From Clavelina lepadiformis (Eukaryota; Chordata; Ascidiacea; Aplousobranchia; Clavelinidae), in NCBI RefSeq assembly GCF_947623445.1, contig NC_135244.1, forward strand, positions 19,096,860-19,160,859: a DNA stretch of 64,000 nt, read 5' to 3'. The translations under genes and the position numbers were made by a program. The notes beneath the pieces were generated by a model. It saw only the letters and a list, made by a program, of their open reading frames with translations. It was not told the origin of the DNA and made no database searches. Each line of letters opens with the position of its first letter. Position 1 is the stretch's first letter. Positions 25,901-38,500 of this stretch are shown in pieces.

Positions 25901-28186
25901 AGTAGATACAGTTGAGCTTGAGCCCATTGTGGGTCACGAACATATAATTAGGCTTATGCATATGCATATGCTTTACTGCATCATTTCACTACCGGTAAGC
26001 AGTACCGAACTTGAATGTTGGTTCGTACAGAATTTTTGCAACTGCAGACGACTTACAGCGCTGATATTGTAGCCTACTTGTATTTGGCTGTGCAACCCAC
26101 TCACTGAAACCCACTCCAATATTCTGGTGTTGTTTATCCAACAGATACGGTAAAGTAACGGAGGCGTGTAAAAAGTGACGTGCATTTGCGTAAATATTTT
26201 TCCAGGTGACAAACATGAAATTCATCAATACGATTTTGTGACCAATTCGCTACAGCGAACAAGTGTCACAAAATTTCAAACAAAAATTACGAATCACTTG
26301 ATCCGTGATGATTTCATCCGACTTTCTGCATATCCTCATACAAATGTTAAATTTTATAAAAATTTTAGTTTTTTCTACTAAATCTTGTGCTTGGGTTTAG
26401 CCGCGTCGTACTTTACGCGAGGGTGTATCGCCTTGTCCTTCTGGTCGCCCTCCCAGCGGTGCATTCAGCACACTTTCGGTTGGAAACTATGTGCTTGTAA
26501 CACCAAGAGCCAACAATTCCGCCAGAGGGGTAAGTTGTACATTCTTTAAATAGCTGGCATTGCAAACAATTATCATTGTAAATCTGCTGACTATCTGAAA
26601 ATGCGGTTAAATTCGCCTTATCTTTTATACACATCAGGCAAAATCTACTAAAAATCGATGTTTTCTGGGAGAATCGCCGGTGCCAAGTGCACGCGTGGCG
26701 TCTAACCTACTAGAAAACGTCAGAAGAGGTAACATTAAACGGCTTATATTATTTAGAACAAAAATCTGTTCAAAATTCTTCGAATTCGTCGATAAATTTA
26801 AGAAAATACCTACGCATATTCTCAGGCTCGTACGTTATCCTTAGAGAAATATTAACCTCAGTCGATTCCTGTGAAACATTAACAAAATGTGATTACTAAC
26901 CTACGGGAAGGAAACTTTTTATTTTTGATCACTTATTTTTTTCAACTCAGAGGAGTCACTCCGCATAGTAGGAGCGGAAGTTCGCCATGTAGATGATGGA
27001 AGAAGAAGAAACCCAAAAGGAGCAGATCTTGTGGTGATGAGACCCGAGACCTCCGAGGGCAAGGAGGTTCCGGTAATCATCGTTCCCGCAGGAAGAAACA
27101 GCCGATTGTCGGTAAAACTCGATCTGGACGAATGGGAGCGCCATGCGACTGATGAGGAGGGAGTTGTTTTGGAACAACTTAATTTAAATGACATCTCAGT
27201 GAGATCCGAGGTAGGAATGATGATAGGTGTGTATGCGTAATGATGTCCCATGGTCATGTCAAATAATATCTTTTTCTCTTCCCCTTTAGCTTAGCACTCC
27301 GAAAAGAAGTGTTCGTTTACAATCCACCCCATCTGTCCTGCCACCTAGCAGGTAATATGCAGCCAAGTTATTACTTTACTGACACCAAATGGTAGCAGCC
27401 TTTGGTTGTTTTACAGTAATCCCTTGATTCCTTGCAGCCCCGTTTTTAATCGAAGTGCAACCCGAAAACATCGTTGCGAATACAAGTCTGGGCCAGACCA
27501 AGTTTCATTAACTGTACACGGACCGTACAGCACAGTAACTGACGTGCTACGTACGCAGCGCAACAGTGTTGGGTCAGATGATGGAATCCACAAGTCAGCT
27601 TGGTTTCATGTTCCTGGCAGATACGCTAGGCCAGGACAGGTTTTGCCACCAAAACGAAACCAGGTAAATCCAAAATAATATGTTTTTTAGCTAAAATATT
27701 ATTTAAATATTTTTGAAATTTTTTTGTACCAACTCACGGTCGCTTGTTTCTTGCATGTATGATTGATATCATAGTACCAATCTAAACCTGCCTAATTCTA
27801 GAAACGCTCCGGCGGCAGCATCGGTTCCACATCACGTAATAAATCGTACAGCGCTAGATCTTTTCCAACTCACCGGCCAGACAGCATGATGAGGTCATCG
27901 TACGGCAATGAGACACGTAAAGACGCGATTGATGTTGCACTCCGCAGACATAGCGAACCGTACCTAAGAATTCCGGTAAGTGGATAATGCGTTTAGACTG
28001 CCTCTCGTTTAAACCATACTTGCCCGCGTTAATTTCGGCGTGTTTCTCGATATATTGTAATTTATATCTTGGTACTTGCAGTCAACTTTCGCCCCTCCCC
28101 CTTCCACTCGCGACGAGGTTTCGCTTGTGGACGCGGAAAACGAAGATGGGTTTGTCGGGTTCACCCCAACACCTAGCATGGCTTGA
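16939..28186 (+). CDS. DUF4062-NACHT-TPR protein, TTC41-like
   Basis: Predicted cytosolic STAND-type ATPase of 1,646 residues in 27 exons: 16939-17800, 18372-18602, 19145-19332, 19528-19628, 19722-19876, 20342-20518, 20695-20857, 20999-21239, 21617-21747, 21930-22082, 22242-22356, 22671-22986, 23196-23368, 23569-23749, 23906-23979, 24063-24150, 24350-24488, 24674-24774, 24993-25119, 25252-25429, 26401-26529, 26638-26728, 26951-27210, 27290-27351, 27438-27663, 27802-27975, 28082-28186. All phases agree. In order: a DUF4062 motif PYISSTFVDLEEEF (43-56); Walker A GDPGTGKT (402-409); Walker B LLVIDG (491-496); a helical segment with ATSRRGL, as in NACHT proteins; a Gly-rich acidic insert (about 840-944); TPR-like helices; and a Ser/Arg-rich tail with AWFHVPGRY (about 1533-1541). 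Vertebrate TTC41 has this order. NWD/TEP1-type proteins share DUF4062 and NACHT but end in WD40 repeats. Exons 2-3 and 8 are the least certain joins. Confidence 0.8.
19995..20235. other. GC-rich block in intron 5 of the TTC41-like gene
   Basis: A roughly 240-bp stretch much richer in G and C than the surrounding intron, with runs such as CCCCGACGCCG and GTGTGCCGGCGTGAGCC. It contains a short open frame without recognisable family. The splice pattern of the gene skips it. It may be an inserted fragment of unknown origin or a cryptic regulatory island. I see no terminal repeats. Confidence 0.35.
25511..25677. mobile_element. hAT-like MITE in intron 20 of the TTC41-like gene
   Basis: A 167-bp unit with ends AGCGGTGGTTTCCAACTTGGGG and, inverted, AGCGGTTCCCAACCTTTACCCC. 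These imperfect inverted repeats resemble the CAGYGGTTCCCAACC termini of hAT elements. I could not find a clear 8-bp target duplication, so the insertion is probably old or its ends have eroded. Confidence 0.6.
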
Positions 28187-28578
28187 AGTTTTGTCATCCT
28201 TCTATCTTTGCGATTTCTTGAACATCCGTTTCCGATTTTCCAGATCCACAAATTGTAGTTAGTTAGTTAGTTGTCCGACAAGCGGAAGTAGTATATTTGA
28301 TTTAGGTTGCTTTAGTCCTTACCTGTACACAAGTCTTGATCATCATTTATAAAGAGATTATTATACACTGTGACCAAGAACGCAGTGGGAATTCTTCTTG
28401 CTTTTCATTGAAAGCACTTAATCTATGATCTAAACGTTACCGTCCAAATATTTCTGTAGAGTTTTTTCGCCTCCATGTATGCTGTGAAATTGATTAGTGT
28501 TGTTAGCATTGTTTTTTAATGCACTCATTTCTAACACGAATAAATGTATTGCTTTGCAAACAGACTAAACTGTCATGA

Positions 28579-28584
28579 AATAAA
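28579..28584 (+). terminator. Candidate polyadenylation signal, TTC41-like gene
   Basis: AATAAA about 390 bases after the stop, with another AATAAA at 28539-28544. Both lie close to the 3' end of the convergent M1AP gene. A minus-strand ATTAAA near 28516 could serve M1AP, so the two 3' untranslated regions may overlap. Confidence 0.35.
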
Positions 28585-28736
28585 ATTTTGTCCAATCGAA
28601 TACACAAATAAGAAACAGCAACAACGCAAAAAAAACTTTTAACCAACCCTTTGTAAAATACGTCTCGTAGGACGATTGGATATAACAAGGAAATACCAGT
28701 CTAAAAACGAAAATCTATATTTCACCTTTAAACCGT

Positions 28737-30410
28737 CTAGTGAAACTGAGGAAAGGATACTGTCTTCTTCGACGCGGGTTTTACTGCTAAACTGATAACT
28801 GGAGTATTCGGAGTTCGATTCACAGGTCCCGTGCACTGCTGTAGCTCTTGCCTTGGCGCTGCAAAACGCGTGGCTTTGCCTGTGTTTGGTCTGGAATTTT
28901 GCAAAGATGCACTACGCTTGCTGCCGACAATGTTGCTAGAATTGGCCTTTTGGAGGGGCTTTCTCTCTGAATTAGTCCCTCGTTTAGTTCCCAAGTCCAG
29001 GAGATTATCTTTAAGCACAGGAATCCATCCCGCATCTATAGACAGTGGGTTAAACGTTGAAGTTGTTTCGACATTTTGCAGAGCGCCATCGATTTCACGA
29101 ACAGCTTCGTCTGATATAGTCTCCCACTTTGGCTGCAAGGGTACTTGACTGGATATAAGCAGCTCCATAGAAGCAATAGATTTTATTAGCAAACTCCCGA
29201 GATTTTCTGAAGCCATCACAACGTACAGGCCGTGTGGTGTTGTTACAAAGGGTCCACCTTGCTTTCTGCAATAAGGAGTGGTGTTTTTACAGATAAGGCA
29301 TTCGGACTTTTCCATTAGAGAGCGACACAACGCGATAAAACGATTTTGGTTCGATTCCAAAGCGTCCCAATCCATACGCCAGCAGCTGGAGCTATAGAGC
29401 AAAAGAGGGATACCAAAAAGGATCGACTCGCAAACGTTCTGGCAAGGAACTCGCTTCACTACCCTAAGCTTTGTCACTGCGGAAGCATTTGCTGGTTTAA
29501 CACCGGTCTTTGTGGTCATTGAATTCTGCACCCAACCATCACTGCTGCCATCAACAACGATCTCAAAGTTGTTGTTATACGGCAGTTCTGACGGGTTTAT
29601 GAGCCTCTCCTTAACATCACACTTTATAATCAAACCGTTTTCGTGACCTCGCATATTGAAGCAGAGATGAAGGTGTTCTTGGTCGGTTCCGCGGTCGCTC
29701 AACCAATTTCGCATGTAAGACTCAAAAGTTAGAGAATTGCTATCGATAACGGTCACATCCAGAATCCCAGCCAGATCCATACAGCACCCTTCCTTTAAGT
29801 CGTTGCTGCTTACACCGGCGTCCACAGTTACAGTTTCACTGCTGCCAACTGATTCTAAGGTTGTGGCGAATGACAGAACATTAACATGGCGGATGTCTTT
29901 AACATTAACTTTGGAAAGCGCGAGTGTGGCCGCTCGTCGAATCTCCTGAGAGGAATGACATGTTACTATCGTCAGTTCCAATTTAGTCAAGGTACCGGCA
30001 ACTTGTTTAATTTTTTGAAACTGGGTAGCCGCATCACGGATAGCATGTTCGATAGGTTGCACATCTGGCTTAACCGACCACTTTGCACAACTTTCTGAGA
30101 TAAGCTTCCGTAGTTCCGAAAGCGCCAGGTCAATTCTACTGTATGATGCCCTGTTAAGACGTTGTATTGAAAACAAAACTTCCACGTATGGGGTCATTGC
30201 CAGTAAACCACAAAACGGAATTCTATATAAACCACTTTTCATGCTGCAGGTAAGTCCAAAAAAGTTTGAAATGCCGTCGCACACTGCTTCAGTTACCTCT
30301 TTGCTAAAGCGAGAGGTTAAATCCAAAATCATGAGATGCGCCGGCTGCCTGGAATATGGATACCTGATATTGTCTGGAGTTTGGGTGTTTGTTCTTTCTT
30401 TAAACGCCAT
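28737..30410 (-). CDS. M1AP: Meiosis 1 associated protein (M1AP), intronless
   Basis: 557 residues in a single uninterrupted frame; human M1AP has about 530. Conserved blocks run along the whole protein: NFFGLTCS near the N terminus (49-56), GTDQEHLHL (241-249; human GTDQEQIHL), KCDVKERL (263-270), CESILFGIP (327-335; human CESLTYGLP) and CWRMDWDALESNQNRF (343-358; human CWQLDWDELETNQQHF). M1AP is required for male meiosis I progression in mammals and is germline-biased. The ATG at 30410 has an AAAATGGCG context and is the only plausible start. The C-terminal 100 residues are low in complexity and poorly conserved, as in vertebrates. The vertebrate gene has many exons, so the single exon here suggests a retrocopy that replaced the parent, or complete intron loss. 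The gene is convergent with the TTC41-like gene. Confidence 0.9.
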   Translation of the reverse strand: MAFKERTNTQTPDNIRYPYSRQPAHLMILDLTSRFSKEVTEAVCDGISNFFGLTCSMKSGLYRIPFCGLLAMTPYVEVLFSIQRLNRASYSRIDLALSELRKLISESCAKWSVKPDVQPIEHAIRDAATQFQKIKQVAGTLTKLELTIVTCHSSQEIRRAATLALSKVNVKDIRHVNVLSFATTLESVGSSETVTVDAGVSSNDLKEGCCMDLAGILDVTVIDSNSLTFESYMRNWLSDRGTDQEHLHLCFNMRGHENGLIIKCDVKERLINPSELPYNNNFEIVVDGSSDGWVQNSMTTKTGVKPANASAVTKLRVVKRVPCQNVCESILFGIPLLLYSSSCWRMDWDALESNQNRFIALCRSLMEKSECLICKNTTPYCRKQGGPFVTTPHGLYVVMASENLGSLLIKSIASMELLISSQVPLQPKWETISDEAVREIDGALQNVETTSTFNPLSIDAGWIPVLKDNLLDLGTKRGTNSERKPLQKANSSNIVGSKRSASLQNSRPNTGKATRFAAPRQELQQCTGPVNRTPNTPVISLAVKPASKKTVSFPQFH

Positions 30411-33400
30411 TTTCGGATTGTATTCATATGTCCTTTGCTTCTTGAAACCAGGTAGAAGTTCCGTAAAATTACATTATTGCAATTGTCTTACCTTATTAAT
30501 GACATCATCCACAACAATGTATAACATTTTTGCCTTTGCAAAGTTACAGAATAAAGATGGAAAGTGAATCTGGTACACGGTTTAGCAAAGAGTCAAGGAC
30601 TAATGATTAACTTACAGAACCAAACGTGCAGCATGTTTTATCAAAACTACTGCGAGGCCAAATAAGTCGACTGAACTTTGTCCTTGAACCTTGAAATGTC
30701 GGCTACGGCCGCTAGGCTACCCCAGGAAGAGCCGTCAGTAAGCTGCAAACGTTTTTAGCGAACTAGGCCTAAAGATGGGGAAACTTTTTTTAGTCGAACG
30801 CCGCATTTCAGTTTTCTGGGACTGGGAGTCAGTTAGGCTACCACTCTTAAATAAAACATTGTAAAGTTTTTCTCTGTTCTTGTTCTTTTTTTTTGTAGCA
30901 AGCAATTGGTCACAAAACTGTATTTGGCCTGAACCCTAAGGCGACACTTTCCCTACACCTGGCTTAAAAGCCTATTTCTACCATTCAACAGCACCTTTCG
31001 TGTATGCTGTCTATCAGTTAAACATGTTAGAATTAGACTTTGAATGTAATCAACATCGATAAAATCATCAAACTGACTATTTCACCGTAAGTAGGTCACG
31101 CAACCCGTTGCGAAAGATAGGTTGTTAGGTTAGATAGCCTAGGTAGGCCAACACCTTTGCAAAAAGTCGATTTAAGTTATCCATATTTAGAGTTTAATTG
31201 AAGTTAGATTTAGGGCTACTATGTGATAAGATTTAAGTTAGGTTAACAAAGAAATATGAAAAATAGCTTCGAACATACACATTTACCCGGTGCAAAAGTG
31301 GCAGCCTAACTGAAAATCATTAAATCACCAGCTTGCACTCGCCTGCTGAGAACTTAGCGGTTTGTTTTCAACCGGTTGTTTATGACGTCATATGTAAAAT
31401 TACCTAATGTGATTTGCTTTCATCGGTTCTTTGCTTAAAATTCTTATTCATATCATACTTAACTATAGGGCATGAAAAGCATTACACTTCTTTATGTACC
31501 TCTGATAACTACAAGTTATTGATGTATTTTAAATGAGATCTATGGAAAGTTTACTCGATAGTTTAATACACACAGCTTAAAAGAAAAAAAACTGATCAAT
31601 TAGTCTCAATCCAGGCGTTGATGTTATGACGACTGTTGACAAAATGAAAACATTTGTCGTAGAGACGTAGAGTATCGAAGGGCCGTGATTAACCGTCCTT
31701 GACTAACGATTTACTTAAACACGAACTGAAACTCAGCCTCAAGCATGTTGATACCAACCAAAGGAAAGTAGTTTGTGTAGTTTCTGGAATCACAATATTA
31801 CGAACACTGACAAGTATTTACAGTAAAAAGGTGAAGTACCACACACATATACACAGTAATATTTAAGCCAATCCTGGATTCCTGGGCAGACTATACAGCG
31901 TACGGACACAGTGTATCAGTAATGATCTTTTTTAAAACATTAAGAAAACAACCAGTCACTCGGGGAAATTTGCCACTTAAGCAACAAATAAGTAGCTGAC
32001 ATTTGAGTTATCTGCGGTGACAGACCAAGTTACAATTAACACGATCGTCCGGCATTTAAGAATTTATGGCCCAAGCATTTATCTTGTCGACCTAATTTGT
32101 AGAGCAATTAGCCAGTCTGAATATTACTCATTTACCATTTGTTTTCTTTCGTGTCAAGACCCTGTGCACCTTTGATATTTAATTATTACGCGCGTATCTC
32201 TGTCATTTAATTGTTGGACACGATCAGAATGACATGGGTAAACGAGTTTGTGTTTGCTTGCCACTCTACTCTTATCGCGACACAGTTAGCACAACAAGGC
32301 TTTTCTATTTCAAAAGCCGCTGGGTTTTCTTTCTCCCAAAGATTTTCTTTTAACTGTTGAAAGAAAGGGCCGACTTACAGGTGAAATATATATTTCATTT
32401 ATTACTTTTAACCATTTTCTGGGACCAAATACTTCCTGGATTTAATTTTTATTGGGAATTAATAAACTTCAAGTGTTTTAGGCGTTTCAAGTGAAAGCAC
32501 CTAACCGGCACTTTTTGCTATGCCACTAAGACCCTCACTTGTGTAACTGCCGTGGTATTCGTTTTATTTTTGCCGACATAGAGTTAAACAATGTATGACG
32601 CCTTCACAGTTTGCCAAAGTTTTTCGGCGTCTATTGCTACTTACTGACATACGGTTTGAAAGTTTAGCCACTTGTTCCCATATGTTCTAGGCCGAACCGA
32701 TAAGATTCGATTTTTCGTTTGATAATGTTTTATATTTATTGTCGCTTGCGCAGTTGATGGCACGCGAATGGGGGTCTTTCTTGGAAGGGACAAATTACGT
32801 TACTTGTCAGAAATTCCCAAGGCGTCGCTCTATCATGAGTCCGTAAGCTGTCAGATTGGGCAGACGTTTAGATAAACTGCGATTAGAGAATCGGCAGAGT
32901 ATTGGCTTGATAATATTAGCAAAATGAGCCGATTCTCTTGGGAGACCATCTTACACTATAGCGCGCAGAGCACCGCTTGACATTATTACATTATCTAGTT
33001 GTAAATTATTTGTCTTTATAGAGGAAACGAGATACAAGCTTGCCACCGTCTCCTGGCGCAAAACCGGCCCAATTTTCAATTAAAGGAAGCTGATATTGTT
33101 CAGTGACTTTCATCGTCGCAACAATCAAGGACACCACGGCACGGTTCGGCGCACTTTCGAGAAATTTTCTGGTTTTATTTTTTGCCGTTAGCAGGACCTG
33201 AAATTAATTCTGAGATATTATTCTGAAAGTCCGAGAGACATATTCGGGGGACTCAGTCTTCATATGGCGCAACCACATTAAACGCTAATAGCGATAAAAA
33301 GCCTTTTAATGGCGTTTTGATCCTATCAGATTACCGCTTCACTGCTGTGAGATCGATAACTTGAACACTATTTAAATTTAGCTTTCGGTGATGTGTATTG

Positions 33401-35253
33401 ATACCAACTGTAACAAACTGCAGCAAAGTATGTTTGGTTAATCTACTATTTAACATCAAGAATAATAAACAAGCGTTGTGATGAAGCAAAAATATTTTCG
33501 TAGTTGATAAAATTCCCCGTCTAGACTGCCTTATCTTTGTACTAGTAACACGTTATTGTGAACGCATTTGATGCACTTGTGTGAGCTAGATTTAAACCAC
33601 AGCGTTAAAAACGAGATCGAACAGCGATATGCATATTGTCATTAGTTGTTTGCATGAAGCTGCTAGACAATCTAGCCGCACGCGAAAGGTTAATTAGTTT
33701 TATCAATATACGAGACAAACCGCTTCAAAGAAGGTGTATTTTTATATTAACTCGGGCCAGAATATTAATCTGTCACCGAAGTTTCGATGAAAAATATCTG
33801 ATTTTTCTCCCGGAACAACTTTTGATGTTGCAATGAAGGCCGAATGATTGATGTCTTCGTCCGCTATGTCCCCGCATCAGGGACGAAGACGTGCGGAATT
33901 ACATAGAGGACAAAGCAACCGCAAAAAAGTTCTCGAGTTTGTGGATATTTTTGTATTTAGTCGGTAATTAGACACAAACTTAGACAGCATAAAAAATGTG
34001 CGCAAGATGTCGCTTTGTTTACAAAGGTAATTTTTATCAATTTGAAAAGTCACTTTCGCTGATTAATTGACGTCGACAAACACCAAGTAATAGCTATTGA
34101 AGCTATAGCGGAGCTGAAACATGCTTTTATGATGATACTGTTTACCTTATGGTCAAGCTTTCAGTCACGGGCTATGATTTTACCTTAAATTTTAATTTTC
34201 ATGCTAGCTCTGTATATATTATTCAATCGCTCTGGTAAAGGTTGATTATGTTCTAGATCAGACAAGTTTTCAACGAGATCTCAATGAGGACAGATAAGCT
34301 TCTGTCGTCGTTTGCTTCGCACCGGGCGATCTTAAGGGGCGTTTATGGGCAATAAATTATAGCAATATAAAGATGCTACGTTTGTTTGAATAGCACTTAT
34401 CTCTTACTACTTTCATGGTTTGGTCACCGTCATCGTTTACGCAGGCAAAGAACATGCCGTCGCTTTATACATGAATAATGATCTTTGCTTAATGTGAAAA
34501 ATTGCCACCGTGTAGCATATCACACTGACGTTTGTTTGTTGTCGCGCGCAGTGTCTTCGCGGAATGGAGCCAAATTAAAACAACCTGTCGGTTGGTTTTG
34601 CTGTTTGCGATCGGAATAATTAGCCTTTCATCAATATCTTGTCAAATTTTCTTATTTTATTTCTGATATCCGCTCGATTATTATCGACGTAATTTTAAAC
34701 GTTACACTTTGTTTGTCCGCAATAATCGCCATACTCGTCATGGCATATGTTGGTTATGTAACTTCCAGGCTTGTCCACGCAAATCTAGCACTGTCATTTT
34801 GCGTTGTTTGCCTTTGAACGCCAAATAATAATATTATCAAGTGGTTCATATACAAAGCAGCGATAATTTTGAAGAATTTTAACTAATAAAACGCAGTGTA
34901 ATCGCTTAATTTGCAAAGTTCATAATGTAGTGTATTTGCGAATGTTATCCTCCCAAAATAACCATACTCTATATTTATAAGATAACTCATAATAAATGCA
35001 TTTAGTGTAGCCTGCAATTGTCGGGAGCTAGAATGATGGCAAGATGTTTTGCGTGCGCTATCAATTATCTCCTAGAATTTGCCCGGTTTAATTTGTAATA
35101 GCTGGGTATAAGGTTTAGAGCAGAAAAAGAGTTTAATGTGTCTCACATAAAAAGAGATTCGTTCAGGAAAAAGAAAAAAGCGACCGCAAAGGAGACGTGA
35201 TTCGCAGTGCTCTGGGACCTGTTACAAACGCTCTGTAAACTTAGCCGACAATT
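30411..35253. other. Intergenic region upstream of M1AP and Nkx6
   Basis: 4.8 kb shared by two divergent genes. A perfect CRE palindrome TGACGTCA lies at 31383-31390. The rest is AT-rich with scattered TAAT homeodomain cores and no supported reading frame. Given the position it probably contains Nkx6 enhancers, but no element can be delimited by eye. Confidence 0.4.
31383..31390. promoter_or_regulatory. Perfect CRE palindrome
   Basis: TGACGTCA, the full CREB/ATF palindrome, about 970 bases upstream of the M1AP start. In mammals many meiotic genes use CRE sites bound by CREM, so a link with M1AP is conceivable, though the distance is large. Confidence 0.35.
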
Positions 35254-35263
35254 TATATATAAA
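35254..35263 (+). promoter_or_regulatory. Candidate Nkx6 TATA box
   Basis: TATATATAAA 312 bases upstream of the Nkx6 start codon. A transcription start about 30 bases downstream would leave a 5' leader of roughly 285 bases. Confidence 0.4.
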
Positions 35264-35574
35264 CAGGTTGGTTCGTGTACACTTGACTCTTTGTGCGAAG
35301 GTGAACGCTGTTAGCTGGTCCAGGATTTGTTTTTTCGGTTTAATTTACATTTGCATTTGAACTGAGAACATGTCAGATGAATATGTTTTGCAGTTAAAGA
35401 AGTATTTATGTGTATTGCATTGCATTGCTATGTGATAAAATTAAAAGTTGAAAAGGGCTTCTACGAGTTGGGCGAAGAACTCACAAAGATTATTTTATTA
35501 CGTGCAGAGATAAACGACAGATTTACGAGAGCTTTTGAACAGAAATTCGTTTGTGATTGACATTTTGGAAACCA

Positions 35575-38500
35575 ATGGACGATTCTAATGCCTTCATGTT
35601 TGGCAACAATTCAGCGGCGGTCGCAATGTCTGCTCTTCAAGCGGCTGCATCAGCCAGTATGATGGACGGTAAGCCTCAGGGAGCGATGTCTTTTTACCCA
35701 TATTCCGCGTTCCATGCTAACTCCACGATGGGATCCACCCTTCGTCCCATGCATGCAAGTCTCGCCAATGGCACCCCGTTCGGAATAAACGATATACTAA
35801 GTCGGCCTATCGCAACGTCGGCCTCGGTAGGGGAACAAACTGGCGCACCTTTGGCGAGCCTGTCCCCCAGTTCCCAACCGGCAAACCTTTACCCCAATTC
35901 GATGGGTCAGGGGGCAGTGATGGCGCAAGCGGCGGCAATGTACCTTGGAAACGGAAGCGTAAATATCTCACCCAATTCTGGGATGAGGTACAGCAAGCCT
36001 CTGGCTGAACTTCCTGGTCGACCCCCTATCTACTGGCCGGGTGTGATATCAGACGACTGGAGGGAAAAGCTTTCAATGCACGGTAAGTTTTACAGTTAGT
36101 GATTTAGCAAAAGTACTGAAATTTCTGTCTGTCGCGATTACGATCGGCGTTGGCATTAAACACTTTTCTATCAGAAGCAAGAAGGTATCACTGCAAAGGT
36201 TGCTGCTTGAGGTTAATCTCGTTGGGCACGCAATATGTGAACCGGCTTTGATTTAAATTTCAATTTTTTGACATTGTGATTTGTAACACTCAACGGACAT
36301 AATAAAATACAAGTATATACAGTCCACAAGCCTATAAGGCCGCACCGTGGTTGTTTGAGTGTAACAACCCCCCACTAAGGCAACACTTAGCCTGTGCGAA
36401 CAAACAAGCCAATGGCACAGTATGTACTGACAAGTAAAATGGCGACATGAGGTGCAGGGTTTCCTCGCTGGTCGCTACCGTTTGAATGTTTTTTCCACAT
36501 CTGTCCTTGACCACATAACTGTAGTCGTCTTTTGAAGCGCGAGGATAAGCGTAACACGTACAAAGCAAAAGGAATGACGTAATAATTTAAAATTGAAAAT
36601 GTGAGTGTCGTCACGTTTGCAATGTAAGAATGTTTTCTCTTATATTTGAAATTGCTCTCTATTGTCATTAAGAAAATAGACGCTGAAGTCATGACGCCCT
36701 ATATAGTTAAGGCATCATTTTATTTTTTGTTTCGTTTTGTTCTTGTTCCTTTTTTGTTTTTTGTAATTGTTTTTTATTTCTTTTTATTTTATTTTCATTA
36801 TTTAGCAGATATGTTACAAATAATTTGCTAACAATCCATATAAATTCCGTAATTTTGTCGAAGTTGTTAACTTTTCGACGTGTTGTTTTACAGGTACGCC
36901 ATCGACTATCGTGATGGAGAAATACGGAAGAAAGAAGCACACGAGGCCGACTTTTTCCGGTCAACAGATTTTTGCTCTGGAAAAAACTTTTGAACAGAGC
37001 AAGTACCTAGCAGGACCAGAGAGGGCTAGACTCGCGTATTCTTTGGCAATGACGGAGTCACAAGTAAAGGTAAAAGCGTTTTGCTATTTTAAATATACGA
37101 TTTGATACAATGAAGGAAACATTTTTAGTTAAATACCTGTATGTTATATTTTGCACTTAAATTGTTGAGGTAAAGATTGCCAAAATTTGCACATATATAC
37201 AAAACAAAAAAAACAGATTTATTTCATGTTGTCGATGGATTAGTATTCAAGCCAACAAAGATTTAACTTCTCCTACTGGCAAATGTTTCGAGTCAGGATT
37301 ATTTATTTGACTTTTTAACGACCAACCTCTTTAACCCACCAGCCATAAATTACATCTTATATTTTGCCAACATATGCTCCGGTCGATGTTATACTGAGTT
37401 TCAACCATGCAGATAAGCTTCCTGTATTTTTTAAATTTAACATTTGTGATCAATGTCACTTGGCGTAATTAAATTTTTGTCGCCCTAATTGCACAAAAAC
37501 GTTTTAAAATTAATTACGCCGCCTAATATTAAATATACAATATGTTTTAAAGATAAATCAAGAGTTTTGAAAAATTTCGCAAACTAGATTTTATAACATT
37601 GAATTACCAAAATTCAGAAGACGTTTGACTCGCTATATATTTCAAATAAAGTGGCTAGCTTTTAAACGAAAAATACTCTAAATGAAATAAGTTTTTGAAG
37701 CGAAAACAGAAAGTGCTGTTTCGTCAGTAAGAGTATTAAGATGACCTTTAATACCGCTCGAAGATTGAGCATTTTAGCAAATTTTATTTGAATTTTTTCT
37801 GACACCAATTCAATTTGCAAGAGCTTAAAATCTCCCACGGGTCATCAATTAGAAAACATGTCACGCATTAATTGGCTAAATAGGCTTTCGCGTCGGCGAT
37901 ACAGACGCAAATTGGCTATTTATCTTGGCTTTAATTCGTTAAAGGGAAAAGTTCAACCGGCTAAACTTTAGTTGGCCTGTCCTAAGCCATTATCCTCGAC
38001 TTTATGATAATCGTAGAATTTTAAGATAAAGCGACAATAATATCCATCTTCCTTTTCTTTTCTCCTGGTGTTTCTATACTTAAGTGCCTTATGCTTGGTT
38101 GCTTTATACTTATGCTTGGTTTTCACGATTTTAAGGGGTAAAATTGATTTTTTTTGCGAAAAACAGAAGCAGAAAAATTCGTTAATGGCAATTGTTATAA
38201 AAGCATAATGTTTTACACCAACACTTTTCTGGAGTGGGAGACGAAGGAGGCCCAATCGGACTCAATCGTGACGTGTTTATTTTTATAAGGTGACGTAAAC
38301 TACGAGCACGAGATTCTGTTGGGAAGTTCATTTAACAAAAATGTATAATCTGATCCAGAAGAATTTCATTGAATTCAGTAGATTTATTGTTTAATTATAT
38401 CGCAGTGATAAAGCAATGAGACAAAAATGTCATTTTGTGCTTTCCCAACACTTGCTCTTCGCAAGCGATTATTATGGAGATTTAGTGGTATTATGACGCA

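Noticed and set aside
28009-28251. Frames on both strands over the last TTC41-like exons
   Set aside because: Shadows in other frames. The spliced frame ends with a clean stop at 28186.
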